From positions 1,178,001 to 1,242,000 of the forward strand of contig JADKAC010000005.1 of assembly GCA_016715425.1 (NCBI GenBank): a DNA stretch of 64,000 nt, given 5' to 3'. The position numbers and the translations under genes were made by a program. The stretch is from Bacteroidota bacterium. Lineage in GTDB: Bacteria; Bacteroidota; Bacteroidia; Chitinophagales; BACL12. The notes beneath the pieces are model-generated. The model saw only the letters and a program-made list of their open reading frames with translations, ran no database searches and was not told where the DNA came from. Shown piece by piece: positions 8,455-15,473 of the stretch. Within the stretch, counting starts at the first letter, position 1. Every line of letters begins with the position of its first letter.

Positions 8455-8778
8455 ATGCAGATATCTAAAGAAAAAGCATATTCAATAATTGAAGATTTGG
8501 TTCAGCGATTTACCGAGCAGCATTCTTCTTATACTAATTCAGATTATAACGAAACACTTACTCGTCGGGATTTTATTGATCCGTTTTTCAAAGCACTTGG
8601 TTGGGACGTAGATAATTCTGAAGGGTATGCAGAATCCTATCGGGAAGTAATAAAACTCGAAACCAAACTCAATTCAATTCAAAGCAAAATAGATTACTGT
8701 GAAGAAAAGATAAATACAATAATGTATCAGCTTTATGAATTGACAGAAGAAGAAATTAAAATAATAGAAGGAATATGA
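8455..8778 (+). pseudogene. fused N- and C-terminal remnants of a type IIG restriction-modification enzyme
   Basis: 107 residues from the ATG at 8455. Residues ~1-65 match the beginning of Eco57I/TaqI-like type IIG enzymes (YNETLTRRDFIDPFFKALGWD, then GYAESYREVI). Residues ~66-107 match the extreme C terminus of the same enzymes, the coiled specificity tail IDYCEEKINTIMYQLYELT followed by EEEIKIIEGI. The nuclease/methylase middle is absent, and the join near 8652 is in frame. This reads as a large internal deletion. It could still make a short protein. The gap before it (8263-8454) holds a GCCCAAGAAAAATGGGC-type hairpin. Confidence 0.72.
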
Positions 8779-9026
8779 AATCAAATACTAAGATCAAACT
8801 TGAAGATGCAATTAACAATGCAGAACATTACATTGAACAAATGCTATTAATGGATGATAAAAAACTAAGCAAGCATCTTATTTTATTTCGCATTCAAATG
8901 GAAATGGCATATAAACAAAAAAACTTTGAGGCTTATGAGCTTTTATATGAATATGAAAAACAGGTATTTACTGCTATAATAAGAAAGGATAAAACGTTAA
9001 TGAGTATGAAAGGGAAAGGTGATTGA
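8775..9026 (+). CDS. small hypothetical protein, overlaps R-M remnant by 4 bp
   Basis: 83 residues, starting at an ATGA overlap with the stop of the preceding remnant, so it was probably translationally coupled. The composition is helical and charged (EDAINNAEHYIEQMLLMDDK, then QMEMAYKQKNFEAYELLYEY), with no catalytic motif and no membrane segment. I do not recognise the family. Its place directly after a type IIG C terminus suggests it once belonged to that R-M operon. Confidence 0.5.
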   Translation: MKSNTKIKLEDAINNAEHYIEQMLLMDDKKLSKHLILFRIQMEMAYKQKNFEAYELLYEYEKQVFTAIIRKDKTLMSMKGKGD

Positions 9027-9050
9027 TAGTTGGCTATTGAGATTAATATA

Positions 9051-9129
9051 TTTCCCTATCGGTTGGTGTCCTCACCAACAGAAACCTATCACTTAACTCG
9101 GTGGGTGCGGACACCCGCCGATAGGGAAA
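9051..9129. repeat. 79-bp imperfect palindrome with internal hairpins
   Basis: Arms 9051-9071 and 9109-9129 are 21-base inverted repeats (TTTCCCTATCGG against CCGATAGGGAAA, continuing with two mismatches). Each arm also carries its own small hairpin: TTGGTG/CACCAA near 9063-9078 and GGGTG/CACCC near 9103-9115. The cloverleaf-like layout resembles a REP/MITE-type element. No transposase gene is nearby. Confidence 0.7.
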
Positions 9130-9282
9130 TCAAGTCCAATCAATCACACAAGATCGTCAAGTCATAGAATACAAAAACCTACTTTCTGATTAATAAATGG
9201 CGATTACAATTTATTCCTGTGTAAATTAGAGTAACCCCGTGTCGAAGTCAGGAAAAAATCATTAGTTTTAAAAAAAACTTAT

Positions 9283-10410
9283 ATGTCTAATAGGTATATA
9301 ATTGAATTTTCAAATGATGACTCAGATTTAATTGAAACAATCATGACATTGGGGGCTGCTCCAATTATCAATAAAGTGCTAGGGGAAAGAAAGACTGAAT
9401 GGTTTTGCACAATAACTGATACAATAACAGAATTAAGAGAGACTCGACGTGGATGGACCAAACAAGAAGCTCAACAAAAAGCTTTTAATGCCTTAAAAGA
9501 ATCAAATGAAAAATTCGATGAGAGAAAGAGAGAAAATAGAGAAATAGAGAAACGCTTAAAACAAATAGAATTAGAAAATCAAACTAAAATTGAACATCAA
9601 AAAAAGCTACCACAAAGGTCAAAATCAGCATCCGAATTAATTGGGGCCATAATTGGATTTATTTTAATTTTAGCATTAATTATTTGGCTAATATTTAAAG
9701 TTATGTTGCCCTTAATTTTAATAAATTCCACAATAATTTTATTAATATTAAGCTTAACTTTTAAAAGATACAAAACTCCAACTTTATTTGTTTCATTATT
9801 AAGTTTGATTTATTTATTTTTTGATTATAATAATGGATGGTTAACCCAGACCTTAGTCAACAATGTAAAATTTCTGCATGATTTTATACCTCTAATATTT
9901 TATGTAAATGTAATTGCAGGAATGCTAAGTGTTTATTTCTTAATAAAATATTATTTTGAACATTCTGATTCAGCATTTATAACACATGCAAATTTCAATA
10001 AAAATGATCTAATAATTATTCCTTCAATAGCAACTACTACGGCATTAATCATTTTTCTACAATTGAATCTAGGCAATAATAACTTTAACAGCACTACAAA
10101 TAAAATACAATCAATAAAAGTAGCCGAAAGTAATAATCATAAACAAAATCAATCAATAAAAAGTCCACCAATAATTAAGAAATTAAATACTGAACAAAAT
10201 TCAATTCGGAATAACGACCAACTAATAGTAAAAAGTAAACAAGCATATTTTTATAACTCCCCGGATTATACAACTAAAAGGAAAGCCTATTTAATAGAAG
10301 GAGATAAAATACAAGCTTTGGAAATCAATAATGATTTTGTGTATACTGTTTTTACCAATAAAGCAGGCATAGTTACAATAGGGTGGCTATTAAGAAATGA
10401 TTTTTATTAA
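9283..10410 (+). CDS. membrane protein with N-terminal domain, coiled coil, ~4-5 TM helices and C-terminal SH3-like domain
   Basis: 375 residues. Residues ~1-60 form a small soluble domain, and ~60-110 a charged coiled coil (KRENREIEKRLKQIELENQT). Hydrophobic spans follow at ~118-137, ~140-155, ~165-185, ~200-225 and ~245-262. After a polar linker, the C-terminal ~65 residues (LIVKSKQAYFYNSP, then TKRKAYLIEGDKIQAL and GWLLRNDFY) look like a bacterial SH3 domain that would bind peptide or cell wall. No enzyme motif is seen. It sits between R-M genes in the defence island, but a defence role is only inference. It is AT-rich like its neighbours. Confidence 0.65.
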   Translation: MSNRYIIEFSNDDSDLIETIMTLGAAPIINKVLGERKTEWFCTITDTITELRETRRGWTKQEAQQKAFNALKESNEKFDERKRENREIEKRLKQIELENQTKIEHQKKLPQRSKSASELIGAIIGFILILALIIWLIFKVMLPLILINSTIILLILSLTFKRYKTPTLFVSLLSLIYLFFDYNNGWLTQTLVNNVKFLHDFIPLIFYVNVIAGMLSVYFLIKYYFEHSDSAFITHANFNKNDLIIIPSIATTTALIIFLQLNLGNNNFNSTTNKIQSIKVAESNNHKQNQSIKSPPIIKKLNTEQNSIRNNDQLIVKSKQAYFYNSPDYTTKRKAYLIEGDKIQALEINNDFVYTVFTNKAGIVTIGWLLRNDFY

Positions 10411-10654
10411 CCTAATTACAAGTTGTGCTTAATCAATCCAACTAATCTTTTTGCCCAATTAAATAATTTATATTTCCGCAGAGTTCACATTTTATTACTT
10501 TACAGCAGCCATATAAACCCCTGCGAGGAATGTATTTATATTTTATGATTTTACTACACAGAGTTTTAGAAAATTATAAAGTTTTATTTTTCAACAAGAA
10601 CTCTATTGAAAAGAGAACATAAAAAAGTGGATCACCTGCTTAGACAGGAAATCT

Positions 10655-10662
10655 TAACTTTG
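10655..10662 (+). promoter_or_regulatory. -7 promoter box of the hsd operon (TAACTTTG)
   Basis: TAACTTTG fits TAnnTTTG and lies 25 bp before the hsdM ATG, the usual spacing for a short leader. No clear -33 TTTG was found. The 10411-10687 gap otherwise contains a degenerate CGCAGAG...CTGCGAGG hairpin (10478-10531). Confidence 0.55.
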
Positions 10663-10687
10663 AAAACTGACTAAAAACAAAACCAAC

Positions 10688-12172
10688 ATGTTTGAACAAA
10701 CCTTTAAAAACATAGATGACATATTACATAAAGATGCCGGTTGTGGTAGCGAATTGGATTATGTAGAGCAAACTTCCTGGGTGTTGTTTCTTAAATATCT
10801 TGATGATTTAGAAAAGGATAAAGCAACTGCTGCTGAATTAACTGGTAAATCATATACAAATATTATTGACAAAGAATATCAATGGAGCAATTGGGCTGCG
10901 CCTAAACTTGACAATGGAAAAATTGATCATAATGCGCTTAGCGGTGATGATTTATTACTCTTTGTTGATAGCAAACTATTTCCATACTTAAAAAAATTTA
11001 AAACTGATGCTGAAAGTGCAGATACTATTGAATATAAAATTGGAGAAATATTTAGCGAACTGAAAAACAGCATACAAAGCGGTTACAATTTAAGAGAAGT
11101 AATAAACCGCATTGATGAATTGCGTTTTAGAACCCACGCGGAGAAGCACGAAATGAGCCACTTGTATGAGGATAAAATAAAAAACATGGGCAATGCAGGT
11201 CGCAATGGTGGCGAATATTATACACCACGACCTTTAATTAAAACCATTGTAAAAGTGGTAGCTCCTGAAATAGGAAATAAAATTTATGATGGCGCAGTTG
11301 GTTCAGCAGGTTTCTTGGTAGAATCTTTTGAATATTTAAAGCATAGTAAAAAACTTACCACTACTGATGTAACAACATTACAGAAAAAAACTTTTTACGG
11401 TAAAGAGAAAAAATCATTGGCTTACATCATTGGCATTATGAATATGATTTTGCACGGAGTGGAAGCACCCAACATAGTGCATACAAATACACTTGCAGAA
11501 AACTTAGCCGACATACAGGAAAAAGACCGTTACGATATAGTACTTGCCAACCCACCATTCGGAGGAAAAGAAAGAGCCGAAGTGCAGCAAAACTTCCCGA
11601 TTAAAACAGGTGAAACTGCTTCGCTTTTTTTACAACATTTTATTAAGATATTGAAAGCAGGTGGCAAAGCGGGTGTAGTAATTAAAAATACCTTTTTGAG
11701 CAATACTGACAATGCTAGTATTAGTTTACGCAAATTGCTTTTAGAAAACTGTAACCTACATACAGTTCTGGATTTACCCGGCGGTACTTTTACAGGAGCA
11801 GGTGTAAAAACAGTTGTGTTGTTTTTCGAAAAAGGCACTTCAACAAAAAAGGTTTGGTTTTATCAATTGAACTTAGATAGAAACTTAGGCAAAACAAACC
11901 CACTAAATGAAAACGATTTGGCAGAGTTTGTAGAACTACAAAAAACCAAAGCCGATAGCCCAAACTCTTGGTCAGTTGATGTCAAAAATTTAACCCAGGC
12001 GTCCCCAAAGTCCTTGGTGTCCCCCGAAAGCCAGACCTACGACCTAAGTGCCAAAAATCCCAACAAAAAAGTAGAAGCTGCCTTACGCCAACCGCAAGAA
12101 ATTTTAGAAGAAATGAAAGCTTTGGACGAAGAAAGTGCTGATATTTTAAAATCAATTTTGGAAATGATTTGA
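10688..12172 (+). CDS. hsdM: type I restriction-modification methyltransferase subunit M
   Basis: 494 residues. The N-terminal HsdM helical domain (~1-150) carries VEQTSWVLFLKYLDDLE. The N6-adenine methylase domain follows from GEYYTPRPLI (175-184), a hallmark of HsdM. The SAM motif is DGAVGSAGFL (201-210) instead of the common DPACGSGGFL, and the catalytic NPPF is at 288-291. Role: methylates adenine in the bipartite site read by HsdS and forms M2S with it. It is first in the operon and overlaps the next gene by four bases (TTGA). Confidence 0.96.
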   Translation: MFEQTFKNIDDILHKDAGCGSELDYVEQTSWVLFLKYLDDLEKDKATAAELTGKSYTNIIDKEYQWSNWAAPKLDNGKIDHNALSGDDLLLFVDSKLFPYLKKFKTDAESADTIEYKIGEIFSELKNSIQSGYNLREVINRIDELRFRTHAEKHEMSHLYEDKIKNMGNAGRNGGEYYTPRPLIKTIVKVVAPEIGNKIYDGAVGSAGFLVESFEYLKHSKKLTTTDVTTLQKKTFYGKEKKSLAYIIGIMNMILHGVEAPNIVHTNTLAENLADIQEKDRYDIVLANPPFGGKERAEVQQNFPIKTGETASLFLQHFIKILKAGGKAGVVIKNTFLSNTDNASISLRKLLLENCNLHTVLDLPGGTFTGAGVKTVVLFFEKGTSTKKVWFYQLNLDRNLGKTNPLNENDLAEFVELQKTKADSPNSWSVDVKNLTQASPKSLVSPESQTYDLSAKNPNKKVEAALRQPQEILEEMKALDEESADILKSILEMI

Positions 12173-12897
12173 GAAACGAAATTATTTTATATCGCCCTGA
12201 CGAGATTGCCGAACACATTGAAGTAAGAATTGATGAAGAAACTGTTTGGCTTAATCGTCAGCAAATTTCTGATTTGTTTAACAGAGATGTGAAAACAATT
12301 GGAAAACATATTAATAACATTTTTTCGGAAGGAGAACTTATAGAAAAGGCAACTGTCGCAAATTTTGCGACAGTTCAAAACGAAGGTGGAAGAATGGTTG
12401 AAAGACAAGTGGAAAACTACAACCTCGATATGATTATTTCTGTAGGTTATAGAGTAAAATCACAAAGAGGAATTCAGTTTCGTATTTGGGCAAACAGTAT
12501 TCTTAAAGATTATTTATTGAAAGGCTACGCTATAAACAATAGGATGAACCGATTGGAAGATAATGTGGAAACCTTATCAAAAAAAGTAACCGAAATAGAC
12601 TTGCAAATAAGCTCCCATTTGATTCCGACACAAGGTGTTTTTTTTGAAGGACAAGTATTTGATGCTTACGAGTTGGCATCCAAAATTATTCGCTCGGCTA
12701 AACATCAAATTGTACTCATTGATAACTATTTAGACGAAACCACATTCACCCATCTATCCAAAAAGAAAAAAGGCGTAAAGGTTCTTTTATTTACCAAAAA
12801 TATCAGCAAGCAAATAAACTATCTGAATCACGCCTGCCTGCCGCTGGAAGGGATTAAACGGATTAAAAGATTTCAGAGATTATGCAAACAGAAATAA
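12169..12897 (+). CDS. RhuM-family protein, C-terminus replaced by repeat-derived sequence
   Basis: 242 residues with a TTG start overlapping the hsdM stop. Residues 1-115 are typical RhuM (virulence RhuM/KilA-like DNA-binding): IRIDEETVWLNRQQISDLF, DVKTIGKHINNIF, then GYRVKSQRGIQFRIWANSIL. A second part (~160-215) with IVLIDNYLDETTFTHLSKK is the PLD-like segment usual in this family. Full-length relatives continue past this point. Here the frame runs into a dispersed repeat at ~12818 and ends after ~27 repeat-encoded residues (LNHACLPLEGIKRIKRFQRL...). It is therefore probably truncated. RhuM genes often lie inside hsd operons; their role is unsettled. Confidence 0.82.
   Translation: MRNEIILYRPDEIAEHIEVRIDEETVWLNRQQISDLFNRDVKTIGKHINNIFSEGELIEKATVANFATVQNEGGRMVERQVENYNLDMIISVGYRVKSQRGIQFRIWANSILKDYLLKGYAINNRMNRLEDNVETLSKKVTEIDLQISSHLIPTQGVFFEGQVFDAYELASKIIRSAKHQIVLIDNYLDETTFTHLSKKKKGVKVLLFTKNISKQINYLNHACLPLEGIKRIKRFQRLCKQK
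12818..12881. repeat. CTGAA(C/T)CACG...GATTAAACGG repeat unit forming the rhuM 3' end, with nested CTGCC insert
   Basis: ATCTGAATCACG (12821-12832) and GGATTAAACGGATTAAAAG (12851-12869) match the 194-bp tandem units at 13275-13822, which read CTGAACCACGGATTAAACGG without interruption. Here ~18 bases with core GCCTGCCTGCCGCTGGAAG are inserted between the two halves. The unit lies directly before the GxxExxY start codon. Confidence 0.75.
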
Positions 12898-13262
12898 AAT
12901 ACAAAGACATCACTGAGAAAATTATAGGTGCATCATTCGAAGTACATAATTTTTTGGGTAATGGCTTTCAAGAAGTAATTTATCAAAGAGCATTAGCTTA
13001 TGAAATGCATAAAGCAGGATTAGAATTCGCTCGTGAAATTGAACAAGATATCTTTTATAAAGAATTAGAAGAACCTATCGGCTCAAGAAGGGCTGACTTT
13101 GTAGTTGAAGGAAAAGTATTGGTGGAATTAAAAGCGATTATTCAATTAGAAGATGTGCATTTGGCTCAAGCTTTAAATTATTTGAAAGCTTATAAATTAG
13201 AAGTGGGTTTGCTTATAAACTTTGGAAGTAAAAGTTTAACCTTTAAAAGAATTATATTATGA
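12882..13262 (+). CDS. GxxExxY-family protein (PD-(D/E)XK-like fold)
   Basis: 126 residues. Diagnostic features are IIGASFEVHNFLGNGFQEVIYQ (the GxxExxY signature GFQEVIY at 28-34), EIEQDIFYK, then RADFVVEGKVLVELKAI, where Asp, Glu and Lys match a PD-(D/E)XK nuclease core (D-x(n)-E-x-K). Family knowledge: widespread, often multicopy, function unproven. It overlaps the truncated rhuM by 16 bp, sits between hsdM and hsdS, and is flanked on both sides by copies of the same repeat. This suggests a mobile cassette, although no transposition gene is present. Confidence 0.88.
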   Translation: MQTEIKYKDITEKIIGASFEVHNFLGNGFQEVIYQRALAYEMHKAGLEFAREIEQDIFYKELEEPIGSRRADFVVEGKVLVELKAIIQLEDVHLAQALNYLKAYKLEVGLLINFGSKSLTFKRIIL

Positions 13263-13263
13263 T

Positions 13264-13822
13264 AGAATTACATTATCTGAACCACGGATTAAACGGATTA
13301 AAGGATTTCACAGATTTTAAATCAGTACACAAAACATATGCGTGTAATCAAAATAAATCAGCACAACAAACATATCCGTGTAATCCGTGTAATCCCTGCC
13401 TGCCGCAGGCAGGAATTTAAATCCGTGATTCAGACAAAATTTTGAAACCGATATGAAACAATTACATTATCTGAACCACGGATTAAACGGATTAAAGGAT
13501 TTCACAGATTTTAAATCAGTACACAAAACATATGCGTGTAATCAAAATAAATCAGCACAACAAACATATCCGTGTAATCCGTGTAATCCCTGCCTGCCGC
13601 AGGCAGGAATTTAAATCCGTGATTCAGACAAAATTTTGAAACCGATATGAAACAATTAAATTATCTAAACCACGGATTAAACGGATTAAAGGATTTCACA
13701 GATTTTAAATCAGTACACAAAACATATGCGTGTAATCAAAATAAATCAGCACAACAAACATATCCGTGTAATCCGTGTAATCCAATTAAATCCGTGATTC
13801 AGACAAATACATTTATTTTAAA
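13264..13822. repeat. three tandem copies of a 194-bp repeat downstream of GxxExxY
   Basis: ACCACGG occurs at 13281, 13475 and 13669, spaced exactly 194 bp. Units begin ATGAAACAATTA(C/A)ATTATCT and contain ACCACGGATTAAACGGATTA, ATTTCACAGATTTTAAATCA, TATCCGTGTAATCCGTG and TGATTCAGACAAA. Units 1 and 2 carry the palindrome CTGCCTGCCGCAGGCAGG (near 13397 and 13591); unit 3 lacks it exactly at that place. Frames through the array are artefacts, and the 578-bp gap holds nothing else. Confidence 0.92.
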
Positions 13823-13840
13823 CTCAATTTTGCAATTGAT

Positions 13841-15031
13841 ATGAAGAAAGGTTGGGAAATAAAGAAGTTGGGCGAGATTTGTCGTTTTATAAATGGTCGG
13901 GCTTACTCACAACATGAATTATTAAAAGAAGGAAAATATCCAGTCTTAAGAGTCGGCAATTTCTATACTAATCGGGATTGGTATTATTCTGATCTGGAAT
14001 TGCCTGAAGATAAATATTGTGATAAAGGAGATTTGCTATATGCATGGTCTGCCTCATTTGGTCCAAGAATTTGGGATGGTGAAAAGGTTATTTATCATTA
14101 CCATATTTGGAAAGTTGAACCCATTGAAAATTTGATTAGAAAAGATTTTCTTTTTCAATTATTAGAATGGGACACAGAAGCCATTAAAACTGCACATGGA
14201 ACAGGAACAACAATGATGCATGTTGGAAAGGGTTCAATTGAAAATAGATTAATCCCCCTCCCCCCACTCCCCGAGCAACAACGCATAGTAGCCATATTAG
14301 ATGAAGCCTTTGCCGCCATAGCCAAGGCAAAAGCCAATGCCGAACAAAACCTCAAAAACGCCAAAGAACTTTTTGAAAGTTATTTGCAAGGGGTGTTTGA
14401 GAATAAAGGTGAAGGTTGGGAGGAGAATAGGTTAGAAGAATTGGCAGATGAAAAGTGCACCCTTTCTTACGGTATTGTTCAGCCAGGAGAGGAATTTGAA
14501 AATGGTTTGCCAGTTATTAGACCAACAGATTTAACAAATAGATTTATTAATTTAAAAGGGCTTAAAAGAATTGATCCGAAATTAGCCGATGGTTATAAAC
14601 GAACTAAATTAATTGGCGATGAAATACTGCTTTGTGTTCGGGGTACAACAGGCACAATTTCAATAGCAACAAAAGAACTAAATGGTGCAAATGTTACAAG
14701 AGGAATTGTTCCTATTCGCTTTAATTCCAAAATAATTAATCAAGAGTTTGGTTACTATCTTTTAATCTCAAATTACATTCAAAAACAAATTAGAGCAAAA
14801 ACTTATGGTGCTGCATTAATGCAAATCAATATTGGTGATTTAAGAAAAATTGAAACTGCTTATCCAACATTAAAAACCCAACTAACCATCGTTCAAAAAT
14901 TAGATGCCCTATCTGCCGAAACTAAAAAATTAGAAAGCATCTACCAACAAAAAATAAATGATTTGGAGGAACTCAAAAAGTCCGTTCTACAAAAAGCATT
15001 TAGCGGAGAATTATTAATTGTTAATGATTAA
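13841..15031 (+). CDS. hsdS: type I restriction-modification specificity subunit S
   Basis: 396 residues with two target-recognition domains in the usual circular arrangement. TRD1 spans ~1-140 (WEIKKLGEICRFINGRAY, then LLYAWSASFGPRIWDGEK). The central conserved helix is at ~145-190 (PLPPLPEQQRIVAILDEAF). TRD2 spans ~195-340 (GIVQPGEEFENGLPVIRPTD). The C-terminal coiled helix ends in LEELKKSVLQKAFSGEL. Role: reads the bipartite DNA target for HsdM and HsdR. The start at 13841 is the first ATG after the repeat array. Because ~690 bp of inserted material separates it from rhuM, read-through from the hsdM promoter may be weakened. Confidence 0.95.
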   Translation: MKKGWEIKKLGEICRFINGRAYSQHELLKEGKYPVLRVGNFYTNRDWYYSDLELPEDKYCDKGDLLYAWSASFGPRIWDGEKVIYHYHIWKVEPIENLIRKDFLFQLLEWDTEAIKTAHGTGTTMMHVGKGSIENRLIPLPPLPEQQRIVAILDEAFAAIAKAKANAEQNLKNAKELFESYLQGVFENKGEGWEENRLEELADEKCTLSYGIVQPGEEFENGLPVIRPTDLTNRFINLKGLKRIDPKLADGYKRTKLIGDEILLCVRGTTGTISIATKELNGANVTRGIVPIRFNSKIINQEFGYYLLISNYIQKQIRAKTYGAALMQINIGDLRKIETAYPTLKTQLTIVQKLDALSAETKKLESIYQQKINDLEELKKSVLQKAFSGELLIVND

Positions 15032-15043
15032 TTGTTAATGGTT

Positions 15044-15406
15044 ATGAAGGAGAATATTTTAAAAATAAAGAGTTTTAGTTTTGCTATTCGAACAGTCAAA
15101 TTATACCAGTTCTTATGTGAACAGAAAAAAGAATTTGTATTGAGCAAACAACTTTTAAGAAGCGGTACATCAGTTGGTGCAATGATAAGAGAGGCAGAAC
15201 ATTCGGAAAGTAAACCTGATTTTATTCATAAAATGGCAATAGCACAAAAAGAAATAAACGAAACCATTTATTGGTTAGAACTGCTTAAAGGAACTGATTA
15301 TTTAACTATTGAACAATATGAAAGTATTAATACTGATGCTGTAGAGCTGATAAGGATGATAACAAGTATAATCAAAACAACTAAAGCCAACTTGAATAAT
15401 GGTTAA
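15044..15406 (+). CDS. four-helix-bundle protein (23S rRNA intervening-sequence protein family)
   Basis: About 120 residues from the ATG at 15044. It matches the four-helix-bundle/IVP family: FAIRTVKLYQFLCEQKKEF, SKQLLRSGTSVGAMIREAEH (the family signature S-G-T-S-V-xA), then INETIYWLELL and a C-terminal helix. Family knowledge: encoded in rRNA intervening sequences and often inserted between hsd genes; function unknown, possibly nucleic-acid binding. It begins 13 bp after hsdS within a TTAATTGTTAATG-type phrase. TTG at 15032 or ATG at 15038 are alternative starts. Confidence 0.88.
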   Translation: MKENILKIKSFSFAIRTVKLYQFLCEQKKEFVLSKQLLRSGTSVGAMIREAEHSESKPDFIHKMAIAQKEINETIYWLELLKGTDYLTIEQYESINTDAVELIRMITSIIKTTKANLNNG

Positions 15407-15473
15407 TTATTAATTGGTAATGGTTATAGACCAAAAAATAACAATTTATAATTAACAACTAACAATTATAAAA

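Noticed and set aside
13647..13844. 65-codon frame before hsdS
   Set aside because: It is encoded by the third 194-bp repeat unit and ends overlapping the hsdS start; no protein-like features.
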